A stretch of DNA of 64,000 nt from Mytilus trossulus. Taxonomy: Eukaryota > Mollusca > Bivalvia > Mytilida > Mytilidae. The DNA lies in contig NC_086377.1 in assembly GCF_036588685.1 (NCBI RefSeq), forward strand, positions 73,290,283 through 73,354,282, written 5' to 3'. Position numbers and translations under genes: made by a program. The notes beneath the pieces are model-generated. The model did not search any database and was not told the DNA's origin. It saw only the letters and a list, made by a program, of their open reading frames with translations. Positions 1 through 10,870 of the stretch are shown one piece after another; position 1 is the stretch's first letter, and the number at the start of each line of letters is the position of its first letter.

Positions 1-756
1 AAAATGCTGGATTAAATCTGTTTTTTAGGGCAAAAAAAAAGCATCGTTATGTTATTGTATATAACTCGATATGATAAGACAAGGCATATTTATTAATAAG
101 GGAGTTAACTCATGTACAGTTTGGATGTGATTTTTTTTTATTATATTGTCCCTATAATAAACTCATCATAGATACCAGGATTACATTTTGTTTTTACGCC
201 AGACACGCGTTTCCTCTACAATAGACTCATCAGTGACGCTCGATTCTAAAAAAGTTTATTGGGCCAAATAAAGTTCGACGTTGGAGAGCATTGTTGTAGA
301 AATTGGTGTTTTATAAGCGTATAATTTGAAACATTGAACTGCATGTATAACTTTACATGTCTTAAGATAAAGGTAACTGAAAATTGTTTAGTTATAGAGT
401 GTTTAGATTTTATAGGTAGATATAAAAAATGGTTTGCAATGTTGTCAACATCAACACTTTAGTAGGTATAAAGGTAACACATAAGTCGTATTATAGAAGC
501 TGTTTGACAAACACAAGTAATAATATTTACATAATTCTAACATGCCTTACTCGTGTTTTCATAACGATCGTAATAATATGAAATGCAGACTCAGTTCATA
601 GTTCTCATTGAAACATAGATTATGAACTAACTAGTTTGATAATAAATGAAATACAAATTTAAATGTATCCATTTGAGTATCATCATTTTAAACTCTAAAT
701 CAGCACTTTTTGACAAAACCTTCTCATTTATTTGAGAGCAAATTATATTTTTATAC
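1..756. other. Non-coding arm sequence, no gene seen
   Basis: This AT-rich stretch matches 42,430-43,165 in reverse complement. Positions 185-245 carry the 'acgccagacacgcgtttc' dispersed motif, also seen near 42,970 and 43,570. No exon-like open frame with splice sites was found. Confidence 0.6.
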
Positions 757-2505
757 GACCGCAAAAATTGAAAAAAAATTGTTCGTATATTGATATTGGT
801 ATCACGTTGGCGTTAGCGTTGTCGTCGTCGTCGTTGTCTTCCGAATATTTTTGGTTTTTGCACTATAACTTTAGTTTAAGTAAATAGAAATCTATGAAAA
901 TTAAACACAAGGTTTATGACCACAAAAGGAAGGTTGGATTTGATTTTAGAAGTTTTGGTCCCAACAGTTTTGGAATTAAGGGCCAAAAAGGGCCAAACAA
1001 AGCATTTTCTTGGTTTTCGCACTATAACATTAGTTTAAGTGAATAGAAAGCAATGGAATTTTGACACAAGATTAATGACCACAAAAGAAAGGTGGGGATT
1101 GATTTTGGGAGTTTTGGTTCCAATTGTTCAGGAATAAGGGCCAAAAAAGGACTTAAAAAACCATTATTCTTGGTTTTTGCACAATAACTTTAGTATCAGT
1201 TAATAGAAACCAATGAAATTTAAACACAACGTTTATGACCATAAAAGGAAGGTTGGGATTGATTTTGGGTGTTTTGGTCCCAACAGTTTAGGAATAAGGG
1301 GCACAAAGGGTCCAAAATTATACAAAAATTGAATACTTTGTGTTGTTTGATATGCTGAATCTTAAAATGTACTTAGATTTTTTTTATTGGCCCTGTTTTC
1401 AAGTTGGTCCAAATCAGGGTCCAAAATTAAACTTTGTTTGATTTCATTAAAAATTGAATAATTGGTGTTCTTAGATATGCCAATCTAACTGTGTATGAAG
1501 ATTTTTAATTTTTTGTCCCATTTTCAAGTTGGTCTACATTAAGGTCAAAAGGGTCCAAAATTAAACTAAGTTTAATTTTAATAAAAATTTAATTCTTGGG
1601 CTTCTTTCATCATGTTCATATGCTGAATCTAAACATGTACTTAGATTTTTGAATATGGGCCCAGTTTTCAAGTTGGTCCAAATCAGGATCCAAAATTATT
1701 ATATTTAGTATTGTGCAATAGCAAGAAATTTTCAATTGCACAGTATTCAGCAATAGCAAGAAATTTTTAATTGCACAGTATTGTGCAATAGCAAGAAATT
1801 TTCAATTGCACAGTATTGCGCAATAGCAAGAAATCTTCAATTGCACAGTATTGTGCAATAGCAAGTATTTTCAATTGCACAGTATTGCGCAATAGCAAGA
1901 AATATCTAATTGCACAACATTGCGCAATAGCAATACATTTCCAATTGGAGTTATCTTTCTTTGTCCAGATTAGTAGTTGAATCAACTTAAATCTTTGTTT
2001 TATACAATATACTATGTATATTCACTTTTACTACCAACTGATAAATTAAAACAATCTTTACCATTCAGTGATAACAAGCACTTTTTTACATTTTAATATT
2101 TTATGATGTATTTAAATGAGTAGTAATTGTGGTAATTTGAATTGAGATCAGTTTTGGAATAAGGGAAAGGGGATGTGAAACAAAATTGGGGGGGGGGGGG
2201 GTCAATTTTTCTCATTTCAGATTTCATAAATAAAAAGAACATTTCTTCAGACATTTTTTGAGAGGATTAATATTCAACAGCATAGTGAATTGCTCAAAGG
2301 TAAAAAACAAAGTTTAAGTTTATTTGTCCACATTCATTCTGTGTCAGAAACCTATGCTGTGTCAACTATTTTATCACAATCTAAATTTAGAGCTGAATCC
2401 AGCTTGAATGTTGTGTCCATACTTGCCCCAACCGTTCAGGGTTCAACCTCTGCGGTCTTATAAAGCTGCGCCCTGTGGAGCATCTGGTTTATATTTTTTT
2501 TACGA
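757..2505 (+). repeat. Composite dispersed repeat, left-arm only
   Basis: The segment begins and ends with a 'tacgaccgca' motif (about 757 and 2,497) and is missing from the right arm, where the flanking sequences meet at about 42,420. Inside are three about 162-bp units (849, 1,010 and 1,173 onward; 'ggtttttgcactataac' type), then units with 'atgctgaatctaa...tgtacttagattttt', a 35-bp minisatellite, and a tail with 'ctgtgtcagaaacctatgc' and 'gttcaacctctgcggtc'. The same modules recur at 9,720-10,870 and, inverted, at 41,110-42,340 and 62,050-63,620. It may be a non-autonomous element or a tandem duplication product; there is no coding capacity. Confidence 0.7.
1734..1945. repeat. 35-bp minisatellite with a hairpin in each unit
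   Basis: About six units with a 34-36 bp period. Each contains ttgcacagtattgtgcaa, a 7-bp stem (ttgcaca/tgtgcaa) around a 4-base loop, followed by tagcaagaaattttc. The inverse array is at 62,245-62,570 and a 1.5-unit remnant at 41,430-41,490. Open frames over it are repeat artefacts. Confidence 0.9.
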
Positions 2506-3105
2506 CCGCAAGAAAAAAAAATGGGATCGTAAAATGCTATCATGTCCTCATCGGCGTCATTGTCTGTGTCGTTGTCATCCGACGACATTTTGTTTCTCAA
2601 TAACTTCAGTTTAAGTGTATGGATCTCTTTGAAATTTAAGTAAAAGGTTTAATACCTCAACAGGAAAGTTGAGATGGTTTTTGGGAGTGATGGTCTCAAC
2701 CGTTTGGGAATTAGGGTTACAAATTGTGCCCAAACAATCATTTTTCTAGTTTCAGAACAATAACTTGTGTATTAGTATTTTGATTGCTCTGAAATTGTAC
2801 CCCAAGGTTCCATACCACAAATTGAAGATTGGGATTGATGGTGGGGGTAATCTGTTCTTGAATTTAGGGTCAAAAGGGTCTAAAACAATCATTTTTCTAG
2901 TTTTCAGACAATAATGTTTTAGTACACTGATGTCTCTTTTTGAAAACAACTGGGTCAATTTGAATCAAACCTGGCCATACTCATCAGTATGATTACTATC
3001 TATATTTGTTGCCAATATTGACTAATGGTGTTCTAGTAATGTACCGTCACATTTACATAATAATTACTATCTTTTCACAATGTTTACGTTTTAAACAACT
3101 TGTAG
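2506..3105. other. Repeat-derived upstream intron sequence
   Basis: Matches 42,000-42,420 and 41,030-41,100 of the right arm in reverse complement. It carries more 'ataacttgtgtattagt'-type dispersed repeat. It lies in the intron upstream of the first Death-domain exon. No exon recognised. Confidence 0.5.
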
Positions 3106-3377
3106 GTTTGAGTGAATATTCTTTAGATCAAATTCCAAGTAACCCAGAGTTGCTTCGTCTTTCTGGTAATTGTGAGGAAGACTTGATACATGAATTAGCA
3201 CTTCGTCTTGGAATTGAAGAGATAGATTGGAAAGATATTGGCAAGAATAACACAGGAAATACACAGATGGTCAAGTTTTTGACACTTATTCACTTGAAAG
3301 AGAATTATTCAATATGTTTTGGAGATCTAGATAGAAGTTTGCAAGAAATGAAAATAACAACACACACATTATGCATG
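3106..3377 (+). CDS. Exon: first Death-fold domain, left copy
   Basis: The acceptor 'acttgtag' precedes and the donor 'gtaagc' follows. The 272-nt exon encodes a helical domain with the Death-domain-like core ELALRLGIEEIDWKDIG and a later FGDLDRSLQEM helix. It differs from the right copy at about five residues of 91. A Death domain fits best; a Death-effector-like fold cannot be excluded without a profile search. Confidence 0.75.
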
Positions 3378-6300
3378 GTAAGCTATATAGAGATAAAGTG
3401 TTTTTTGCATTTTTATATCTCCCTTTCAATTATGGTCTCTTCAAAGTATATTAGCTACGATTTTGACAACTTCAAATCCAAATTTTAGAGCTGCTTACAT
3501 CAAAGATATAAATTTCACAATTAGATCGCTGGAATGTTTACATAAACTACAGAAGTGTAAATAATTGATATTTAATATCGTGTTACACAACTTTTAATGA
3601 TATTTTATTAAATCCTGTTTATATCCCAAGCTTTGTCGACACAGCAGGAGAAATGACCGAGATATATATAAATATGAACATGTGCTATTTATACCCCCGC
3701 TTTAAAAAAGGGGGGTATACTGTTTTACCTCTGTTTGTCCTTCCGTCAGTCCGTCAGTCAGTCCGTCCGTCCCATGAATATTTTTCGTCGCATTTTTCTC
3801 AGGAACTACAATACAAGGATTTCTGAAATTTGGTTTCAGGGTTTATCTAAGTCAGCTATACCGTGTGATGCATTTTCAGATTGATCACTTGACAACTTCC
3901 TGTTTACCAAACACTTGTATGATTTTACACATGATAGCCAAGTTGAAAATTTTCGTCACATTTTTCTCAGGAACTACAATACAAGGATTTCTGAAATTTG
4001 GTTTCAGGATTTATATAAGTCAGCTATACCGTGTGATGCATTTTCAGATTCATCACTCGACAACTTCCTGTTTACCGAACACTTGCATATTTTTACACTA
4101 TTAATATTATCCACTTGCGGCGGGGGTATCATCAGTGAGCAGTAGCTCGCAGTTTCACTTGTTGTTTCTTAATTATTGTATAACTTGTTTTTAAATAAAA
4201 GGTCATATTTGAAGCCATTTATCAAATTATGTAAACATAACAAAATACAACAAATACCTCCATATCATTCGAAAATGGTCCTAAAATAATGGTGACATTA
4301 TACACATGTTTTTACATCTTTATGACAAAACAATGATGATGATACGTATTTGTGGATTGAATTGGGGGCAATCATTAAAGATACACTGAAAGAATAATAT
4401 TTAATAGTGAAAATTTTATTTTTTAACTTCTCCTAAGTTTGCAGATCTCATCATAAATGCTTATACAGTTGTATACGACTTCATTTTCAGGTCAGGAGAA
4501 GAAAACAAGTGAAATCTAGTAAGTAAACTGTATCTTACTAGACCAATGATTTTGCTAGTGATCATTGTGCCTCTTTGTTTTTTGTCATTCACTCATAACA
4601 CATTGTAGTGTGCACTTGTCAATCTTGTGTGTGAAGAAAGTAAATTTTAGAGGCAGTATGACTAAAAAGGACCTTGAAAAATCCTTGAAAGGTCTATTTT
4701 GCCTGAAGGAACTTTATTTCCGTAATAATTTCTAAACATATCAACAAATACTTGTAATCGAAAAAAAGTTTGATTTTAATCATGCCAGCTAAAAAACTAA
4801 CTGCACTGATAACATTTGTGCATTATGTGATAAGCATTTAACAAACAGCACTTTCAAAAAGAGGGGCGACTGATACCAGAGGGACTTTCAAACTCATAAG
4901 TCGAAAATTAACTGACAATGCCTTGGCTAAAAAAGACAAGGACATACAGAAACACAATAGTATACAAAACAAAACACAGAAAACTAAAGACTAAGCAACA
5001 AGAATCCCACTAAACATTGTGTGTGATCTAAGGTGCGCCAGAAGGGTACACAGAAGGTACCCATCGTGTTGTTCATTTCAGCTAAAACAAGTCCCAGAAA
5101 ATATAATGATTGTTTAAAACATCATTTGAAGGAACAGATTTTATGGATTTCTGGCAGTGTGAGTAACGGCCTGATTGAATTGTGATTAATGTATAATTTG
5201 CAAAAAGTTTGAATGCGAATACAAGAAAAACGCATGTTCAGAATCGAGTCATTAAATACCATTTGACACTAAAAGTTGATCGAGATTCAGGAAATCTTGT
5301 TGTTTTAATAAAGCAAGAACAAGGTTTTTAAAAAGTTCCCTTTAGACTAATGTCCATGAGTCCATGTAAAATTATTCACTTACATGTATCATTTAAATCT
5401 GAATTCTCTTATAGGAATTCCAGACGATATATTAGATTGTATACCTACAGATGAAATTTTAGACAAGCTAGCACCACAGATTGGAAAAATGGTTTTTCAA
5501 CTCGGAACAGAACTCGGATTGTCCATTGCGGATTTAGAAAATATCGACAAATGTAGTACCAATTTGACAGCCCAAAATAAGGAAGTGTTATTTACTTGGA
5601 GAAAAGACAGATCAGTAAAACCTACAATACGGGTCATTAAACAAGCTTTAGTTAATATAAGAAAAGGTGTACGTTGTTTAGAGGAGGTTGTGAAGAACAT
5701 AGATGCAAAAACATTAAGAGCTGTGGAAATAGTTACAGGTAATAATATGCTGCGACAGAAAACAGGCATGGAAACTTTTCAGTAGATTTTTATTAACGGA
5801 ATAGGTAGCATTCGTAAATGAATCTTAATCTGAAATTTGATTATTCCGTCATATTCCGTCACAATTCACTTGCTGTCAACTCTGTAGCTTTTCAGACAAT
5901 TTGTATACAGGTGGCATCTGGAATCATCTAGGAATCTTTTTAAAACTATTTGTATATCTTTGCTTCTAGTTGTTAAGGTTTGTTTTTTGGTTTTGATTTA
6001 ATTTCTTTGAAATGTTTTAGCAGTATTGGTATACTACTCTTGTGAAGTAATGCACTCCAATTTTTTTTTCATTTGTTATGACCTGCGTTTCCTTTGTTAA
6101 GCGTTGGTTTATGTTAATTCAATGCATATATATGTGTCAGAAAATTGTTTGATATTTTAAGTTCTATATTAAGAAATAATCTTGAAAACTAACCTTTCTT
6201 TAACATATGACAGTTGTGTAAAAAGAATATATAAAAACCAAATAATAAAAGGCTCTCTGTGCTTAACTCGTCAGATTGATACCAAATAGTCCGCTTCTAT

Positions 6301-9300
6301 GTATGCAGGCATTTGTTTTTTTTTAGCATTTCAGAGTTTCTGTTGTTCCATTGTTTTCCTCATATAGTTGCTTTTATATTCCATATTTTGTATGCGTGCA
6401 ATTTCAAAACTTGAACTAAAGTTCAGACTTTTCGTTTGCTTGACAATACATTTTTTGAAAAGAAATCAGTACATGCAGTATGCTGACTGAATACAAAATA
6501 TAAACATTTTGATATTGTAAATAGATATAGGAAGATGTGGTGTGAGTGCCAATGAGACAACTCTCCATCCAAATAACAATTTAAAAATTAAACCATTATA
6601 GGTTAAAGTACGGCCTTCAACACGGAGCCTTGGCTCACACCGAACAACAAGCTATAAAGGGCCCCAAAATTACTAGTGTAAAACCATTCAAACGGGAAAA
6701 CCAACGGTCTAATCTATATAAACAAAACGAGAAACGAGAAACACGTATATATTACATAAACAAACGACAACTACTGTACATCAGATTCCTGACTTAGGAC
6801 AGGTGCAAACATTGTCAACTTACATGCTAACCGAAATTTTGTGTTACTACAATTACAGATAAAATCAGAGATAATGCAGACAGAATCATACAGGACATAC
6901 AAATCAGTCAAATTTTAGATCATATGATGACACATCTGGTGATATCAGCAGACGACAGACTTGATATTGAACATTATCCTCGACATGATGACCAGAACAA
7001 AGCATTGCTGGATATTGTTATTAAAAGGAGAGAACCTGCTTACAGTGTGTTTGTTGATGGATTACGTAATTATGGATACGAAGATATCGCTAATGATTTG
7101 AAATGTTTTGCACAGGAAACAAGTCCAAGTACAACATTAATATCTGCTGAAAATAAAGGTATGGCTAAAGGGGTCATAAACACAAGCAACGAATGTTTAT
7201 ACTGAAACATAAAATATTTTGGTACCTCTGCGCATGTTAGTGTAACATACGACACAGAGTGTATTTGATTTGATAATATTAATACGTTGTAGATGAAAAA
7301 AAGTTCCTCAGATGGGTTTGGTTTCTTTTGGATTGATACATTTTGAAACAATAGAAAATCAAATTTCACTGCATGATGCGAAAATCAATATCACTGCATA
7401 TGAGAAATAAATTATTAGTCAATAGTTTCCCACATTAATCTATACGTATCAATTAAATAAAATTAAAGTAAAAAAATGCATTAAAATAGTAACATTAAAG
7501 CCATCTCTCTTAATACACTAAACATGTCTATCCGTATCAACTCGTTTGATAGATAATGTAATGCCTAAATTATCCGTTAGTTGCTGACAAAAAAGGCAAT
7601 AAAAGTTGAATTTCTTGGTATTACCTGTAATTCTTTATTCAATAGTGATACAGCTTATAGAAAAACATAAATGTTTATTGACGAATGATAATTATGAAGT
7701 ATTGTTGACTGTACATGTGTGTACGCCCAAATCATGAGCATTATGTTATTTCGGTCTGTTTTTCTGTTCGTTCGTACGTCTGTTCCTTTGTCTGTACATT
7801 TCTCCCTCTGGCCGTCCGTCTGTTCGTTTGTCTGTACATTTCTCCGTCAGGTCGTACGTCTGTTCGTTTGTCTGTACGTTTCTCCGTCCCGTCGTCCGTC
7901 TCTCGTTCCCGGTTCAGATTAAACTGGGTTAAGATAGTGTTTGGTGAAGTTGAAATCCAATCAATGTGAAACGAAGTACATGTTCCCGATGATATTATAT
8001 TTTGTATTAAATTCCAAATTAATATTTTTACCCCAAGTTCACTGTTCACTGAACATAGAAAATAATAATCCAAGTGGAGCATACGTGTATAATGGACACA
8101 TACTTGTTTCTCTCTCATATGTTCATGTATTTGAAATAAATTAATAAAACACATTTATAGCGAACAAATTGTTATTGTAGGTATTTTTCTTTGTATAGAA
8201 TAATGGATTATTAATACTAACGGTATTGAAGAGTTGATCATTTTTATAGGCCACTTGTCTAAATATCACATGTTAAGAAAGTCGGTGAGATAAATTCGTT
8301 ACATAGTGTGCTAGTGTTTCGCTCTCACCCCATATGGAATTCACTGACCCCATATATATCGTATAAGGTCACTAGCACACTATGTAACTAATAATATGTC
8401 CTCCTCAAAACTTTGTAGGAGCAGTTTTAGGGTAGGAGCACACGTCTGGATATGGAGTCTATATAATGATAATTGGGAAGTTTAAATCGACCCGTTTCTC
8501 ATAGATTTTAGTGTGAAGTTGACCATTGTCAATCATGTGTACCAATATTGAGGAAAAGATTAAGATATGAAGTAGTCCTTCGAATGCCAGTAGTATTCTT
8601 AATTTCAACTTCACTGGGATATATCAGATGTAAGTACTGGCTGAATATAGGTTATTCAGTGATAGGACATCATCAGTATATCTGAGAGTAAAATTAAAGA
8701 AACTTGCAAGGTGATTTTCTTATTGTCTTTTAGAAGATTCAAAAATGAATTCTGCTTCATACGAGTACAAAAATTAATTGGCCAGTAAGGGTGCACAATT
8801 AGTACCCATTGGAATAACCAAAATCAAGAAATTTGTATCTACGATTCCAATTTTTATATACAAAAAGCTCTGATTAATGAGGTGGCGAAGTCGATCTATC
8901 AATTGACCATGGCAGTGTAAAGCGTAGAAAAATGAAAAGTCTTAATGTTGCTACAAAATTTCAGAGATTGTGATCCGAGATTAAGCAGTAGATCTTTAGA
9001 ATTGTTGAGAATCTAATTAACACCATGGGTAGAATATATCTCATCACAATATGTGTTAAGGCCATATTTTACTGTAGAAGGAATAGTATAATTGGGGTAA
9101 ACTTTCTGCGTTTTCGTTGATGTTGATACAAAAAGGTAGGACACATTTGTGTTTTGTAAAATTTCATCATTCTATCATTCTATAGCACTTAAGAAAATAA
9201 AATCTCTCTTTTTATATTTTGTAGGCTTTTCAGTTTGGAATGTTCCATTGTATAAAGTTCGTCTACAAAAGAATTACGTTAAGGTTATCACCGATATACA

Positions 9301-9559
9301 ACATGAAAGCATAGTAGATCATCTAATATCAAGAGAGGTAGTGTCAGTTGATGATGGGAAGAAGATAGAATCGGGTAAAACACCACAGGAAAAGAACAGG
9401 AATTTGATGGACATGCTTTTGCGTAAAAATGAACAGGGATTTAATGAATTTCTCAAAGCTCTTCGAAAAGACTCAATTTATGCATACCTAGCAGAGCAAA
9501 TAGAAAAGACAGAAGTTACTAGCACAGATATGGCAACCCTTCATAAATGCTTGAAATAA
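3106..9559 (+). CDS. Death-Death-CARD-CARD gene, left copy, 3' part only
   Basis: Five coding exons join without a frame break: 3,106-3,377, 4,491-4,518, 5,415-5,738, 6,859-7,158 and 9,225-9,559 (stop TAA 9,557-9,559). They total 1,259 nt, 419 residues plus a codon split with a missing upstream exon. All introns are GT-AG and the phases agree (1-0-1-1-1). The product has two Death-fold domains and two CARDs, modules that assemble apoptotic and immune signalling complexes. The first exon opens in phase 1 behind a splice acceptor, so the gene starts earlier, outside the window. The paralogue at 31,674-61,435 suggests the missing part encodes Roc-COR; that is inference. No stop or frameshift is present, so the copy looks functional, but expression cannot be judged. 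Confidence 0.85.
3692..4165 (+). mobile_element. Dispersed element inserted in left-arm intron
   Basis: This starts 'atacccccgctttaaaaaag', contains two near-copies of 'gcatttttctcaggaactac' (about 3,790 and 3,960), and ends 'gcgggggtatcatcagtg' plus a short tail. The right arm has the empty site near 39,500-39,520. Terminal ccccc/ggggg-gtat motifs are inverted, suggesting a non-autonomous DNA element. The open frames inside are not genes. Confidence 0.7.
4491..4518 (+). CDS. 28-nt micro-exon between the Death domains, left copy
   Basis: The sequence is bounded by 'cattttcag' and 'gtaagt' and encodes a basic linker, VRRRKQVKS plus one base. Its length restores the phase between the flanking exons (0 in, 1 out). 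It is conserved base for base at 39,298-39,325, which supports a real exon. Confidence 0.8.
4840..5090. repeat. Copy of the abundant mussel 'actcataa...catggc' repeat
   Basis: Contains 'gataccagagggactttcaa', 'actcataagtcgaaa' and 'acaatgccttggct'. The same family is seen at 21,180-21,260, 21,575-21,700, 22,920-23,060, 25,420-25,540, 27,280-27,370, 35,590-35,760, 36,110-36,200 and 38,460-38,570, and tandemly at 52,960-56,090. No coding function. Confidence 0.7.
5415..5738 (+). CDS. Exon: second Death domain, left copy
   Basis: The 324-nt exon (acceptor 'cttatag', donor 'gtaata') encodes a typical Death domain. Recognisable parts are LAPQIGKMVFQLGTELGLS, then IADLENID, the core VLFTWRKD, and the last helix CLEEVVKNID. 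It is the most conserved exon between arms: one residue of 108 differs (Pro/Ser near the start), with other base changes silent. Confidence 0.9.
5739..6529. other. Intron sequence, nothing recognised
   Basis: AT-rich intron between Death domain 2 and CARD 1, aligning with 33,420-34,831 of the right arm in reverse complement. No open frame with splice support. Confidence 0.5.
6530..6815. mobile_element. Short dispersed element in left-arm intron
   Basis: Carries 'gtgagtgccaatgagacaac', 'acggccttcaacacgg' and 'gacaggtgcaaac', a widespread mussel repeat. The right arm lacks it (empty site near 33,390-33,400). The bases attgt flank both sides (about 6,515 and 6,811), a possible 5-bp target duplication. 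Confidence 0.65.
6859..7158 (+). CDS. Exon: first CARD, left copy
   Basis: The 300-nt exon encodes a CARD: helix 1 IRDNADRIIQDI, then QILDHMMTHLVIS, the DDQNKALLDIV helix and AYSVFVDGLRNYGYEDIA. Against the right copy it has clustered changes (LDIEHYPRH against RRIEQHAGQ) and three extra residues near the end. Confidence 0.9.
7773..7893. repeat. 40-bp tandem repeat, three units
   Basis: Units begin at about 7,773, 7,813 and 7,853 with 'gtacgtctgttcgtttgtct' followed by 'gtacatttctccgt'. They lie in the left-arm CARD1-CARD2 intron. Three open frames over it are artefacts of the T/C-rich repeat. Confidence 0.8.
8298..8388. repeat. Perfect 19-bp inverted repeat
   Basis: gttacatagtgtgctagtg at 8,298-8,316 and its exact reverse complement at 8,370-8,388, separated by 53 bases. 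It could form a hairpin or be a miniature inverted element. It sits just outside a decayed reverse-transcriptase fragment. Confidence 0.85.
8430..9080 (-). pseudogene. Decayed reverse-transcriptase fragment
   Basis: Minus-strand reading in shifting frames gives a YTDDVLSLNN reverse-transcriptase catalytic box near 8,650-8,690, then pieces matching the intact-looking fragment at 36,399-36,885 (EIKNTTG, YLNLFLNI, KIYEKRVDLNFPI). Many stops and frameshifts. It is antisense to the host gene and absent from the short right-arm intron, so it arrived or survived only in the left arm. The family is probably Penelope-like or a related retroelement; this is uncertain. Confidence 0.6.
9225..9559 (+). 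CDS. Terminal exon: second CARD and stop, left copy
   Basis: The acceptor 'tttgtag' gives a phase-1 start. The CARD includes LQKNYVKVITDIQHESIVDHL, KNRNLMDMLLRK and FNEFLKALRKDSIYAYLAEQI, then a tail ending HKCLK before TAA. An AATAAA hexamer (9,555-9,560) overlaps the stop, as in the right copy. Confidence 0.9.
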
Positions 9560-9719
9560 AAGAAATGTTATTTCTTTCAGAAAAAAAACAGCTAGGAAAA
9601 CCATCATTTAACAATCAACAGAAGGAGGTATTGTCAATCCAATGCATTACGATTTTGTCACTTAAATGATCCACTGTAAATTCAGAAATTATTGCGTGCA
9701 TTTATTATTGCCTTTTTGT

Positions 9720-10870
9720 AGGGGCCAAAAAGGGTCCAAATAAGCATTTTCTTGGTTTTCGCACTATAACTTTAGTTTAAGTAAATAGAAATCTATGAAA
9801 TTTTGACACAAGGTTTATGACAACAAAAGGAAGGTTGGGATTGATTTTGGGAGGATTGGTCCCAACAGTTTAGGAAAAAAGGGCAAAAAAAGGGCCCAAA
9901 TAAGCATTTTTCTTGGTTTTCGCACAATAACTTTAGTATAAGTAAATAGAAATCAATGAAATTTAAACACAAGGTTTATGACCATAAAAGGAAGGTTGGG
10001 ATTGATTTTTGGAGTTGAGGTCCCAACAGTTCAAGAATTAGGGGCCAAAAAGGGGCCCAAATTAAACTTTGTTTGATTTCATCAAAAATTGAATAATTGG
10101 GGTTCTTTGATATGCCTAACTGTGTATGTAGATTCTTAATTTTTGGTCCCGTTTTCAAATTGGTCTACATTAAGGTTCAAAGGGTACAAAATTAAACTAA
10201 GTTTGATTTTAACAAAAATTGAATTCTTGGGGTTCTTTGATATGCTGAATCTAAAACATGTACTTAGAATTTTTATTATGGGCCCAGTTTTCAATTTGGT
10301 ACAAATCGTGGTCCAAAATTAAACTTTGTTTGATTTCAACAAAAATTGAATCCTTGGGGTTCTTTGATATGCTGAATCGAAACATGTACTTAGAAATTTT
10401 ATTATGGGCCCAGTTTTTAAGTTGGTCCAAATCGTTGTCCAAAATTAAACTTTGTTTGATATCAACAAAAGTTGAATCCTTGGGGTTCTTTAATATGCTG
10501 AATTTTAATATGTATTTAGATTTTTGATTATTGATTTTGGACCCAGTTATCAAATTTGTCCACATTGAGGTCAAAAGGGTCCAAAATTAAACTTTGTTTG
10601 AGTTCATTGAAAATTGAATATATGAGGTTCTTTGATTTGCTGAATCTAACCATGTATTTAGATTTTGGATATTGGACCATAATAGGTAAATGTCCAATTT
10701 AAAATTTTTAAGTTCTTATGCCACATTCAGTCTGTGTCAGAAACCTATGCTGTGTCAAATATTTAATCACAATCCAAATTCAGAGCTGTATCAAGCTTGG
10801 ATGTTGTGTCCATACTTGCCCGAACTGTTCAGGGTTCGACCTCTGCGGTTATTTGCATTTATAATAAAAA
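9720..10870 (+). repeat. Composite dispersed repeat downstream of left gene
   Basis: Same modules as 757-2,505: two about 180-bp 'ttttcgcactataacttt' units, then four units around 'tttgatatgctgaatc' (about 10,110, 10,240, 10,365, 10,493), then the 'gtgtcagaaacctatgctg' tail ending at 'tcgacctctgcggtt'. The right arm has only about 200 bp of unrelated sequence here (31,380-31,560). Open frames at 9,976-10,574 are repeat shadows. Confidence 0.7.

Noticed and set aside
1767..1985. 72-residue minus-strand frame (and 62,251-62,704 frames)
   Set aside because: Shadow of the 35-bp hairpin minisatellite; 35-bp period simply keeps frames open.
2440..2460. tRNA-like B-box (ggttcaacctctgcgg) suggesting a tRNA or SINE
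   Set aside because: No matching A-box at the right distance and no cloverleaf; kept only as a motif of the composite repeat.
5497..5769. Antisense 90-residue frame over Death exon 2, and 34,801-35,073
   Set aside because: Shadow of the conserved Death-domain exon in both arms.
7070..7369. 99-residue antisense frame over CARD 1
   Set aside because: Shadow of the CARD exon.
10251..10574. Overlapping frames with repeated KNPKDSIFVEIKQSLI on minus strand
   Set aside because: Translation of about 127-bp dispersed repeat units with no conserved protein; the mirror frame on the plus strand is equally open.
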